Source of the DNA: DATARR01 sp036376245
GTDB taxonomy: Bacteria > Acidobacteriota > Thermoanaerobaculia > Multivoradales > UBA5704
Length of the DNA stretch: 64,000 bases
Assembly: GCA_036376245.1 (NCBI GenBank)
Contig: DASVAS010000046.1
Location: 62,001-126,000 of the forward strand
Reading direction: 5' to 3'
Shown here: piece by piece, positions 49,616 through 59,497 of the stretch
Numbering within the stretch: position 1 is the stretch's first letter
Layout of the letters: every line of letters starts with the position of its first letter
The notes under the pieces: model-generated
Seen by the model: the letters and a program-made list of their open reading frames with translations, nothing else
The model's database searches: none
What the model was told of the DNA's origin: nothing
Made by a program: the position numbers and the translations under genes

Positions 49616-51907
49616 ATGAGCCTGCCCGAGCGCCGAGAAGCACACCCTGACGCAGCCCCTCCTCCGGAGGCGTTCCGCCCGTTCATCCCGCCCGAGGTCA
49701 AGCTGCCCGAGCTGACGGTGCTGCCGGTGATCGTCGGCACCCTGCTCGGCGCCGTGTTCGGGGCGTCGTCGCTCTATCTGACGCTGAAGGTGGGGCTGAC
49801 CGTCAGCGCGTCGATCCCGGTGGCGGTGATCTCCGTCACCCTGTTCCGCCTGCTGGCGAAGGTGGGACGGAGCGCCACGATCCTGGAGAACAACATCGTG
49901 CAGACGGCCGGATCGGCGGGGGAGTCGCTGGCGTTCGGCATCGGCGTCACCATGCCGGCGATCCTCATCCTGGGTTTCGACCTGGAGGTGGGGCGGACGA
50001 TCCTGGTCTCCCTGCTCGGCGGCCTGCTGGGCATCCTGATGATGATCCCCCTGCGGCGGGCGATGATCGTGGAGCAGCACGGCCGCCTCAAGTTCCCCGA
50101 AGGCACCGCCTGCGCCGAGGTGCTCAAGGCGTCGGCCACGCCCGAAGAAGTGGCCATCGCGTCGCGCGGCGGCTCGGTGCCCGTGGAGACGGCCGGCCTG
50201 GGGGCGCGGACGATCCTCGCGGGCTTCGGCGTCGGCCTGCTCTACAAGACGGCCATGAAGGCCTTCTATGCCTGGAAGGAGATCCCGGAGAAGGTCTTCG
50301 GGGCGCCCTTGAAGGCCGGTTCGGTGGGGATGGAGATCTCGCCCGAGCTTCTGGGCGTGGGCTACATCATCGGCCCGCGGATCGCCTCGATCATGGCGGC
50401 GGGCGGCGTGCTCGCCTACCTGGTGCTGATCCCGGCGATCAAGTTCTTCGGCGAGGCCGCGGCCGGGGCGATCCCGCCGGGGACGATCCCGGTGCGCGAC
50501 ATGACCCCGGACGACATCCGGGGCGCCTACGTGCTCTACATCGGCGCGGGCGCGGTGGCGGCGGGCGGCATCATCAGCCTCGTGCGCGCGCTGCCGACCA
50601 TCTGGCGGGGCATCCGGGGCGGCCTCGCGGACCTGGGGGCGGGGCGGCGGGACTCCGCCGCCGTGCCGCGGACCGACCGCGACCTGCCGATGAAGCTCGT
50701 GGTGATCGGCTGCGTGGCGCTGGTGGGGCTGATCCTCATCTTCCGCTCCCTGCACATGAACCTGCTGGGCGCGATCCTGATCGTCCTCCTCGGTTTCCTC
50801 TTCGTCACCGTCTCGGCGCGGCTGACGGGCGAGATCGGCTCGACGTCCAACCCGATCTCCGGGATGACGGTGGCGACGCTGCTGGTGACCAGCCTGGTCT
50901 TCCTGGCCGTCGGCTGGACGGGGCCGACCTATTACGTCACGGCGCTGTCGGTGGGCGCCATCGTCTGCATCGCCTGCTCCAATGGCGGCACCATCGCGCA
51001 GTCGCTGAAGACCGGCCACTTGCTGGGAGCGACGCCGAAGTCGCAGCAGATCGCCATCCTGTTCGGCTCGGCCCTCGCGGCGCTGGCCCTCGGTCCGGTC
51101 CTCCTGCTCCTGAACGCCAACGGGACCGTCTACGTCCCTGTCGCCGACGCCCCCGGCCTGCGGGTCCCTCCGGCGGTGCTCCAGACCTTGAAGACCGAGA
51201 GCCTCCGCGGCCCGCAGGCGCGGGACGACGGCGCCTCCTACCGGGTGTGGTTCAAGACCGACGCCGCCGGCGGGCCGGCCGGGCGCTATCTGGTGAACGG
51301 CCAGGGCGTGCCGGTATACCTGGTCGATCCGGGGATCAACGGCGTACACCGCGAGCGTCCGGACGGGACGCAGGCGACCAAGTTCGACGCGCCGAAGGCG
51401 ACGCTGGTGTCCTACATCATCAAAGGCATCCTGAACCGCGAGCTTCCCTGGGGGCTGGTGCTGCTGGGGGTGATGATCGCCGTGGTGCTGGAGATGTCGG
51501 GCATCCCGTCGCTGGCCTTCGCGGTGGGCCTCTACCTGCCGCTCTCGGCGTCGACGCCGATCCTGGCGGGCGGCCTGGTGCGCTGGCTGGTGGACCGCGG
51601 CCTCCAGAAACGGCTGGCGCACCGCAACCTGAGCGAGGAGGAGCTGGCCGCCGAGAGCGACAAGAGCCCGGGCGTGCTGATGGCCTCCGGCTACATCGCG
51701 GGCGGCGCCATCGCCGGCATCGTGATCGCCTTCATGGCCGGCGTGCTGACGGACTTCAACGAATCGGTGACGCAGCTCATGGACCGCGTGAACCCGTTCT
51801 TCAGCGGTCCGTACGCGGACGCCCTGGCGCTGATCCCGTTCGCGGTGCTGGTGGTGGTGCTGTACCTGACGGGGCGGGAGGTGATTCTGGCGGGGAGGAA
51901 GGGGTAG
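49616..51907 (+). CDS. OPT family oligopeptide transporter
   Basis: 763 residues with about 14-16 hydrophobic segments and AGGAGG before the ATG. Typical OPT features are the N-terminal LTVLPVIVGTLLGAVFGASS, the NNIVQTAGSAGESLAFGIGV motif, LKFPEGTACAEVLKA and the SNPISGMTVATLLVTS region. The family imports small peptides or metal chelates by proton symport. A soluble insert of about 80 residues (roughly residues 505-590) is longer than usual. It lies 31 bp after the GNAT gene and may be co-transcribed. Confidence 0.93.
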   Translation: MSLPERREAHPDAAPPPEAFRPFIPPEVKLPELTVLPVIVGTLLGAVFGASSLYLTLKVGLTVSASIPVAVISVTLFRLLAKVGRSATILENNIVQTAGSAGESLAFGIGVTMPAILILGFDLEVGRTILVSLLGGLLGILMMIPLRRAMIVEQHGRLKFPEGTACAEVLKASATPEEVAIASRGGSVPVETAGLGARTILAGFGVGLLYKTAMKAFYAWKEIPEKVFGAPLKAGSVGMEISPELLGVGYIIGPRIASIMAAGGVLAYLVLIPAIKFFGEAAAGAIPPGTIPVRDMTPDDIRGAYVLYIGAGAVAAGGIISLVRALPTIWRGIRGGLADLGAGRRDSAAVPRTDRDLPMKLVVIGCVALVGLILIFRSLHMNLLGAILIVLLGFLFVTVSARLTGEIGSTSNPISGMTVATLLVTSLVFLAVGWTGPTYYVTALSVGAIVCIACSNGGTIAQSLKTGHLLGATPKSQQIAILFGSALAALALGPVLLLLNANGTVYVPVADAPGLRVPPAVLQTLKTESLRGPQARDDGASYRVWFKTDAAGGPAGRYLVNGQGVPVYLVDPGINGVHRERPDGTQATKFDAPKATLVSYIIKGILNRELPWGLVLLGVMIAVVLEMSGIPSLAFAVGLYLPLSASTPILAGGLVRWLVDRGLQKRLAHRNLSEEELAAESDKSPGVLMASGYIAGGAIAGIVIAFMAGVLTDFNESVTQLMDRVNPFFSGPYADALALIPFAVLVVVLYLTGREVILAGRKG

Positions 51908-51943
51908 GGGGCGTTTCAAGAGGGCGGGGCGATCTGCCTCGGG

Positions 51944-52110
51944 ACCTCACCCTCGGTCCCTCTCCCATCTCCCGGCCGCCCGCCCCCGGGAGAGGGAGGG
52001 CCCTTCGATTCAGGTTTTCTTGAGCTCGGCAAGTCGTTGACTCATCGTTCCCCCTCTCCCGGGTGGCGGACGGGGGCCGGGAGAGGGGGCCAGGGGGTTA
52101 GGTCTCGAAG
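51944..52110. repeat. Pair of palindromic GGGAGAGGG-type repeats
   Basis: CTCACCCTCGGTCCCTCTCCC pairs with GGGAGAGGGAGGGC in the first unit. A second unit at about 52048-52110 (CCCCTCTCCCGGG / CCGGGAGAGGGGGCC) is a variant of the same type. This is a common bacterial REP-like element between the transporter and the riboswitch. Confidence 0.75.
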
Positions 52111-52164
52111 GGCAGACCGCCCCAACCATTGACACCCCTCCTGAACCCTGTAGGATTCCAATCG

Positions 52165-52248
52165 CCAGCTAGGGGGGCCTGCCAAGGCTGAGAGTCCTAC
52201 GGGGACGACCCTCATCACCTGACCTGGGTAATGCCAGCGTAGGGAAGC
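52165..52248 (+). promoter_or_regulatory. TPP riboswitch (THI element)
   Basis: The characteristic conserved parts are present in order: a GGGGG-rich start, GGCTGAGAGTCC, then ACCCTCATCACCTGACCTGG, GTAATGCCAGCG and TAGGGAAGC. The core CTGAGA and ACCTGA...GGTAATGCCAGCGTAGGGAA matches the TPP aptamer. It lies just upstream of thiC and should switch off thiC when thiamine diphosphate is abundant. Confidence 0.95.
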
Positions 52249-52294
52249 GATGACGATCTCCGGGCCCCCCCTGCCCATCCGACAGGAGCCCGCC

Positions 52295-54085
<1,791 letters not shown>

Positions 54086-54087
54086 GA

Positions 54088-54125
54088 GCCCGATCCGGGT
54101 CCGCTTCGCCGGACCCGGGTCGGGC
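54088..54125. terminator. Bidirectional-type hairpin between thiC and the twin exported genes
   Basis: GCCCGATCCGGGTCCG (54088-54103) pairs with CGGACCCGGGTCGGGC (54110-54125) with one mismatch. It sits 3 bp after the thiC stop and ends 11 bp before the stop of the converging gene, so it could terminate both. Confidence 0.7.
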
Positions 54126-54135
54126 GTGCCTGAGG

Positions 54136-54741
54136 CTAGGTGCAGGAGTTGTATTTAACGGTTGTGGTGCCGAGCTCGGTGCCGGTGCAGTCCGCATTCT
54201 CGTACCTGGTGATCGTGCAGGTCTTCGAGGCGCCCGTCAGAGTACAGGAATCGTTCGCGACTCCAGTCCTTCTGCAATAGCTCATTTTGCCTCCCACCTG
54301 CTTGCTGCCTGCAGAGCACCCTGAACAATCATGGGTGTCGCACACGTGCTTGCTGATCTTGGTTGTGCAGACGGGTTCGGGCTCCGCCAGGCTCCGCGCG
54401 ACCGCGTGGCTGCTGATCGGGGGCAGGGTTTCGCTGACGACATCGGTGCCGTTGCTGCCGGTGGCGATGACGTACTCTGCCCTCTGAACCCTGTAGATCA
54501 CTCCATCGATCAGCCATTCGTCCGCGGAGACGGCCGTCGCTCCCAACTCTTCCATGGTCTCCGCCAGGTGGTCCGGATGCACCACCAGGGTCGCGGTTTC
54601 CGGGCAAAGCGAGTAGATGGTATTGGGCTCGACGGCGACGCCTCCGTCCTGCAACACATAGCCGAACTTGAGCTGGGCGGAAACAGGAAGACACATGAAG
54701 ACCATGAAACCGAACGCGAGAAGATATCTAGAAATTCTCAT
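54136..54741 (-). CDS. Exported Cys-rich protein, paralogue A
   Basis: 201 residues with a signal peptide (SRYLLAFGFMVFMCLPVSAQ). The mature protein is paralogous to the next gene: QLKFGYVLQDGGVAVEPNTI, ADEWLIDGVIYRVQRAEYVI and a C-terminal block with many cysteines (VCTTKISKHVCDTHDCSGCS, SYCRRTGVANDSCTLTG, YNSCT). Such Cys-rich ends suggest disulfides in the periplasm or outside. No enzymatic motif was found. The start has GGAGGAAAAAACT before the ATG. It forms a tandem pair with the gene at 54799. Confidence 0.75.
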   Translation of the reverse strand: MRISRYLLAFGFMVFMCLPVSAQLKFGYVLQDGGVAVEPNTIYSLCPETATLVVHPDHLAETMEELGATAVSADEWLIDGVIYRVQRAEYVIATGSNGTDVVSETLPPISSHAVARSLAEPEPVCTTKISKHVCDTHDCSGCSAGSKQVGGKMSYCRRTGVANDSCTLTGASKTCTITRYENADCTGTELGTTTVKYNSCT

Positions 54742-54798
54742 AGTTTTTTCCTCCGAGATCTGTAGATCGATCCACCTTTGAGCTCGCCTGGCATGAAG

Positions 54799-55404
54799 TT
54801 ACTGACAGGTTTTCATTTCGATGGTCGAGGTGGCGAGGATGGCGCCGCTGCAGTCCAGGTTTTCGTAAGAGGTGATCTCGCACTTCTTCGTGGAGCCGGT
54901 CAGCGTGCACGTATCGGTCTCCACTCCGGTGTGCTCGCAGGCGCTCATCTTGCCTCCCACGAATTTACTGCCCGCGGAGCAACCCGAGCAATCGAAGGGA
55001 TGGCAGACGTGCTTCTTTACCTTGGTCGTGCAGACCGGTTCGGCGTCAGCCGCTACCAGCGCCACCGCTCCGCTTCTGACCGGGGGCAGGGTTTCGGTGG
55101 CGACATCGGCGCCGTTGCCGCCGGTGGCGATGACGTACTCCGCTCTCTGAACCCTGTAGATCACGCCATCGATCAGCCATTCGTCCGGGGAGACGAGTAC
55201 GGCTCCCAACTCTTCCATGGTCTCCGCGAGATGGTCCGGATGCACGACGAGGGTCCTGGTCTCCGGGCAGAGCGAGTAGATGGTATTGGGCTCGACGGCG
55301 ACGCCTCCATCTCGCAGCGCATAGCCGAACTTGAGCTGGGCGGAAAGCGGCAGACATATAAAGATCATGAAGCCGAAAGCCAGAAGATATCTAAATTTTT
55401 TCAT
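54799..55404 (-). CDS. Exported Cys-rich protein, paralogue B
   Basis: 201 residues, the same length as paralogue A, with the same layout: signal peptide (FRYLLAFGFMIFICLPLSAQ), QLKFGYALRDGGVAVEPNTI, a YRVQRAEYVIATGGNGADV block and a matching Cys pattern (VCTTKVKKHVCHPFDCSGCS, ACEHTGVETDTCTLTG, MKTCQ). AGGAGG precedes the ATG. The two differ mainly in loops, indicating an older duplication followed by divergence. They lie 57 bp apart on the same strand, probably as one operon. No partner gene is known. Confidence 0.75.
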   Translation of the reverse strand: MKKFRYLLAFGFMIFICLPLSAQLKFGYALRDGGVAVEPNTIYSLCPETRTLVVHPDHLAETMEELGAVLVSPDEWLIDGVIYRVQRAEYVIATGGNGADVATETLPPVRSGAVALVAADAEPVCTTKVKKHVCHPFDCSGCSAGSKFVGGKMSACEHTGVETDTCTLTGSTKKCEITSYENLDCSGAILATSTIEMKTCQ

Positions 55405-55488
55405 AAAATTCCTCCTGAGCTGTTCGATCCCAAGATTGAGATCGCTTTTAGCGCGAGACGGTCGTGGTCTCTACTAAAGGACAGTGCT

Positions 55489-57606
55489 CTAAGCGCTGGT
55501 TTGCGAGCCGGCGGGGGGTCTGGCGATCAACGAAAACACTTCTCCGAACACCGGGTGCAGATCGGCTGAGATCCCCAGCTCCAGGCGCTCGCGGGCGAAC
55601 TGAAGGGCGGCCTCGCCTTCAGCGGTGGGGGCGGGCCAGCGGAGGGTCAGTTTGTTCAACCCGGGCCGCAGACGGTTGCGGTCGATCCGCAAGAGCGCCC
55701 GCGTCCAGCTCTCGGTGGCGTCCACGGCCCCCGCGTCCTCGCCGTTGACGGCGACGCCGACCCGGCCCCAGCGGTTGCCGCCGGTCCCGGTGGTGGGCAG
55801 GCGGGCGGTCAGCTCCAGCTCGACGTCCCGCGTGGCGTCGCAGACCAGGCAGAAGGAGGACTCGGGCCAGGGAGAGCGGAAGGTGGCGCGCTCGGAGAGG
55901 TCCTCGAAGCGCATGACCTCGGGATAAAACCTTTCCAAGGGTTCCCAGAGATAGGGCGGCTGGGCGAGGTCCGTTCCTTCCGGGTGGAGGCCGTGGTGCT
56001 CCACGAGCCGGCGGGCGATCTCCTCGCGGACGGGCCGGCCCCGGCGCTCCAGGACGTCGCAGAGGGCCTCGATCAGGTCGGCGTCCAGGAAGTCCCAGCG
56101 CCAGCCGTGTTGCAGGGTCAGGCGGTAGGGCGAATCGAGGTTGCGTTGCTGGGCCGCGGTCAGCACCGCCGGGCAGGGAGCGCAGCGGGCGTCCAGGAGA
56201 TCGAGCATCGCGGCCTCGACGCCGGGCGAGGCGTCCAGCGCGGCCTCGCACCAGTGCTCCAGGATCGGCCCCTTGGGACCCACGGGGAGCAGGCGGTGAG
56301 CGGTGTGGACCGCGGCGCCGAGCCGGGCGGTCGCTTCCGCCTCGGGGGAGACCGCGGGGGGCGGCAGGCGGGGGAGGAGGCCGCGCCAGTCCACGTCCTC
56401 GTCCAGCATGCCGGAGAGATTCAGCACCTGAGCGGCGGCTGCGGCCATGGCCACGTGGATGCCTTCGCTGGTCAGGTGGCAGTAATCCAGGAAGAGACGG
56501 CGGTCCGGCAGGAGGGACCCGGTGTGCGCGGCGAAGACCTCCCGCAAGTCCGCCTGCGCGAAGCCGTGCCGGCGGGCGGCGTCCGTCAGCAGCTCCCGGG
56601 CCGCCGTGGTGGCCTGGGGCGCGCTCAGGAAGGCGAGGGTGGGATAGACCGCGGCGTCCACCTCGGCCAGGGCGGCGCGCCGGGCCTCCTCGTCGTCTCC
56701 CCGCGCCCTGGCGATCCGGGAGAGCAGGCGCCACGTCGCGGGGCAGGCGCCGCCGTCCAGCTCCAGCAGGGACCGCGCGTCGTCCAGGGACTCCTGCTGG
56801 AGAGCCCGCCGGTACAGCAGGTGCCAGCGGGAGGTGCCGTTCCCTGGCAGCCAGACGGGCGGCTGGCGGGTCTCCCAATCCGCCAGGTTGACCTCGGGGA
56901 TCAGCAGGACCACCGGGATGCCCACCGCTCGGGTCATCAGGGCGATCGTCTCGAAGGCGGTCTCGGCCGCGCGCCGCAGCCGTTCCGCCGCCAGCCGCGC
57001 CGGGCCGGCGGTCCCCTCCTGGAGCGCCGCGGCGTAGCGCAGCCGCGCCGCGACCGACGGGGCGTACGGCGAGACCTCCGGGGTTTCCAATAGATTCCAG
57101 TTGTTGCCCACGAAGAGCACGATCACGTCCGGGTTGAGCTGGAGGGAGGCGCGGACGGTGGCGGTCAGGGTGGGCAGGGTCTCGTTGGTGCGCGCGAGGT
57201 CGATCACCTCGAAGTCGCCCTCGCCCCCGACGGCCCGGAGCTGGGCCTCCAGGACGCGCGCGGGCGTCAGGTGCGGGGCGTAGAGGTAGCCCGCCGCCAC
57301 GGACTCGCCGAAGAAGGCGACACGCAGGGGAAGCTCGGACTTCTTGGGGCGCAGCTCCTTGACCGCCGCGTGATGGTCCCCGAGAGGCGAGGGATCGGGA
57401 CGGACGAAAGTCAGCTCGCCGTCCACCGTCCGCGGCTCCCAGACGCCCACGGGCTCGGGCGGGCGGGGGAGGGGGCGCGGCGCGGGCGCGGCGGAGTCGC
57501 GCAGGAGATCCGCCGCCTGGAGGCTGCGGGCCATCCGCAGCCCCTCGGGCGTGGCGAGGCGCTGGGCGAGGTCGCGACAGACGTCCTTCTTGCGGTCGTC
57601 CGTCAT
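55489..57606 (-). CDS. SGNH/GDSL-like hydrolase with C-terminal helical and beta domains
   Basis: The ATG at 57606 overlaps the carbamoyltransferase stop by 4 bp, so they are co-translated. 705 residues. N-terminal block I reads LRVAFFGESVAAGYLYAPH (the SGNH Gly-x-Ser), block III reads VIVLFVGNNWN (Gly-Asn pair), and the Asp-x-x-His motif reads FLDYCHLTSEGIHVAMAAAA. Between these is a helical insertion. The C-terminal 250 residues hold helical repeats and a beta domain (LELTARLPTTGTG, LRIDRNRLRPGLNKLTLRWP). The likely role is O-acyl ester cleavage or transfer on the product made with its carbamoyltransferase partner; the substrate is not known. No signal peptide. Confidence 0.7.
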   Translation of the reverse strand: MTDDRKKDVCRDLAQRLATPEGLRMARSLQAADLLRDSAAPAPRPLPRPPEPVGVWEPRTVDGELTFVRPDPSPLGDHHAAVKELRPKKSELPLRVAFFGESVAAGYLYAPHLTPARVLEAQLRAVGGEGDFEVIDLARTNETLPTLTATVRASLQLNPDVIVLFVGNNWNLLETPEVSPYAPSVAARLRYAAALQEGTAGPARLAAERLRRAAETAFETIALMTRAVGIPVVLLIPEVNLADWETRQPPVWLPGNGTSRWHLLYRRALQQESLDDARSLLELDGGACPATWRLLSRIARARGDDEEARRAALAEVDAAVYPTLAFLSAPQATTAARELLTDAARRHGFAQADLREVFAAHTGSLLPDRRLFLDYCHLTSEGIHVAMAAAAAQVLNLSGMLDEDVDWRGLLPRLPPPAVSPEAEATARLGAAVHTAHRLLPVGPKGPILEHWCEAALDASPGVEAAMLDLLDARCAPCPAVLTAAQQRNLDSPYRLTLQHGWRWDFLDADLIEALCDVLERRGRPVREEIARRLVEHHGLHPEGTDLAQPPYLWEPLERFYPEVMRFEDLSERATFRSPWPESSFCLVCDATRDVELELTARLPTTGTGGNRWGRVGVAVNGEDAGAVDATESWTRALLRIDRNRLRPGLNKLTLRWPAPTAEGEAALQFARERLELGISADLHPVFGEVFSLIARPPAGSQTSA

Positions 57607-59372
57607 ACGAACGTGTACAGATCCTCGCTGACCGGATTCCGCCCCCGGGCGAAGCCGCTCCGCGACGGCTCCCGCCAAGCGGGGAGAAGGCCGGCCCAGC
57701 TTTCCGGGAGCATGGCGCGGTCGATCAGGAAATCCTCCAGCACCAGGGCGTCGATGCCGGACTGGCCCATGCAGAACAGGGCGTCCGCCGGGGAGCAGAC
57801 GATGGGCTCGCCGCGCACGTTGAACGAGGTGTTGACCAGGACGGGGCAGCCGGTCCGCCGCCCGAAGGCTTCGAGCAGGGCCGCGTAGCGGGGCGCCGTC
57901 CGCGGATCGACGGTCTGCGGGCGCGCCGAGCCGTCCACGTGGGTGACGGCGGGCAGAGCCAGCGGCGAGATCACTTGGCAGGTCTCCAGCATGAACGGCG
58001 AGGGGTGATCCAGCTCGAAATGGTCCGCCGCGTGTGAGGCCAGCACGCTGGGAGCGAAGGGGCGGAAGGCCTCGCGCTTCTTGACCAGCCGGTTCAGCCG
58101 GTCGCGCATCCCGGGATCGCGGGGATCGGCGAGCAGGCTGCGCGCTCCCAGGGCGCGGGGACCCAGCTCCATGGCACCGTGGAACCAGCCGACGACCTGG
58201 CCGGCGGCGAGCCGGTCCACGGCGGCTTCCAGCAGCTCGGCCTCGCGGCCCCGGAAGTCCAGCGCCGGCAGGCCCGCGGCGCGCAGGAGCCCGGCGATCT
58301 CATCGGCGGACCAGCCCGGTCCCAGGTAGACGTGCCGCAGGGGACCGCCGGCGGGCGGCTGGCGGGTCAGCTCGGCGTGGGCCAGGGCGGCGGCGCCGAG
58401 GCAGCCGCCGGAGTCCCCGGCCGCCGGCTGGACGAACAGGCGCTGGAAGGGGCTCTCCCGCAGGATGCGGCCGTTGGCCACCACGTTGAGGGCCACGCCG
58501 CCGGCCATGCAGAGGTCCGGCAGGCCGGTGCGCTCGTGGAGCCAGCGGGCCTTCTCCAGCAGGATCTCCTCCAGAACCTCCTGGAGGCTGCGGGCCACGT
58601 CCTGGTGGAAGCGGGTGATCTCCGACTCGCGGGGCCGGGGCGGCTCGCCGAAGAGGCGCGGCAGGGCGTCCGAGTACATCCGCCGGCCGCGCAGGAAATC
58701 GAAATACCGCAAGTCCAGCCGGTACTGCCCGCCGTCGCCGGTGGAGACGAGCTTCCGCATCTCGTCCAGAAAGCGCGGCTCGCCGTAGGGCGCCAGCCCC
58801 ATGACCTTGTACTCGCCGTCGTTGACCTCGAAGCCGAGATAGGAGGTGAGGGTGGAGTAGAGCAGGCCCAGGGAGTGGGGGAGCTCGACCTCCTCGATCC
58901 GCTCGATGGATGTGCCGGCCGCTTTGCCGTAGGTGGTGGTGGCCCACTCGCCCACGCCGTCGACCGTGAGGACGGCGGCTTCGGGGAAGCCGGAGAAGAA
59001 GAAGGCGCTGGCGGCGTGGGAGAGATGGTGCTCGAAGGTGAGGAGCGGCCCCTCGTATCCCAGCCCTTCGCGGATCGCCCGCTCGGGTGTGCCGGGATCG
59101 AGCCACGCGAGGTCGGTCCCCCCCTCCGGAGGGCCGGCCCAGAGCTGCCGGGAGAGCTTGTCCACCGGGGATTCGTAATAGGCGACGGCGTCGAGGTCCT
59201 GGATGCCGATCCCGCCCTGGCGGAGGCAATACCGGAACGCCGAGACCGGCAGCCGGGGATCATGCTTGACCCGCGAGAACCGCTCCTCCTCGGCCGCCGC
59301 CACCAGCCGGCCGTTCCGCAGCAGGCAGCAGGCGGACTCGTGGAAGAAGGCGGAGAGGCCGAGGATGTTCAT
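57603..59372 (-). CDS. Carbamoyltransferase (NodU/CmcH/TobZ family)
   Basis: 589 residues. The Kae1-like N-terminal domain starts MNILGLSAFFHESACCLLRN, with AAAEEERFSRVKHD and the conserved His in FEHHLSHAASAFFFSGF near residue 114, then AVLTVDGVGEW. The C-terminal part has MAGGVALNVVANGRIL, GPRALGARSLLADPR and FNVRGEPIVCSPADAL, all family hallmarks. These enzymes move a carbamoyl group from carbamoyl phosphate (via carbamoyl-adenylate) to a hydroxyl on an antibiotic, sugar or Nod factor. It is followed by the SGNH gene in a 4-bp overlap. No biosynthetic cluster is obvious beyond these two. Confidence 0.93.
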   Translation of the reverse strand: MNILGLSAFFHESACCLLRNGRLVAAAEEERFSRVKHDPRLPVSAFRYCLRQGGIGIQDLDAVAYYESPVDKLSRQLWAGPPEGGTDLAWLDPGTPERAIREGLGYEGPLLTFEHHLSHAASAFFFSGFPEAAVLTVDGVGEWATTTYGKAAGTSIERIEEVELPHSLGLLYSTLTSYLGFEVNDGEYKVMGLAPYGEPRFLDEMRKLVSTGDGGQYRLDLRYFDFLRGRRMYSDALPRLFGEPPRPRESEITRFHQDVARSLQEVLEEILLEKARWLHERTGLPDLCMAGGVALNVVANGRILRESPFQRLFVQPAAGDSGGCLGAAALAHAELTRQPPAGGPLRHVYLGPGWSADEIAGLLRAAGLPALDFRGREAELLEAAVDRLAAGQVVGWFHGAMELGPRALGARSLLADPRDPGMRDRLNRLVKKREAFRPFAPSVLASHAADHFELDHPSPFMLETCQVISPLALPAVTHVDGSARPQTVDPRTAPRYAALLEAFGRRTGCPVLVNTSFNVRGEPIVCSPADALFCMGQSGIDALVLEDFLIDRAMLPESWAGLLPAWREPSRSGFARGRNPVSEDLYTFV

Positions 59373-59424
59373 GGGGGCGGGGTGAGTTTATCAAGCGCCC
59401 CGCCCTGCGCGCTCCTTCCGGGAA

Positions 59425-59497
59425 AAGGACACCAGGGACACCAGGGACACCAGGGACGGCACAAAGCGATTTCGTCCTTGGTGTCCTTGGTGTCCTT
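59425..59497. repeat. Tandem GGACACCAGG repeats with inverted mate
   Basis: A 10-nt unit (GGACACCAGG) is repeated three times at 59427-59457. Two and a half inverted units (GTCCTTGGTGTCCTTGGTG) follow at 59474-59497 and run into the stop of the next gene. The arms could fold into one long hairpin that would terminate the TPR gene's transcript, or act as a slippage-prone repeat. Confidence 0.7.

Noticed and set aside
57271..57888. Long plus-strand frames antisense to the SGNH and carbamoyltransferase genes, including 58179-63755
   Set aside because: These are antisense shadows of GC-rich genes on the minus strand whose motifs are clear. They have no ribosome sites and give Arg/Gly-rich low-complexity products.
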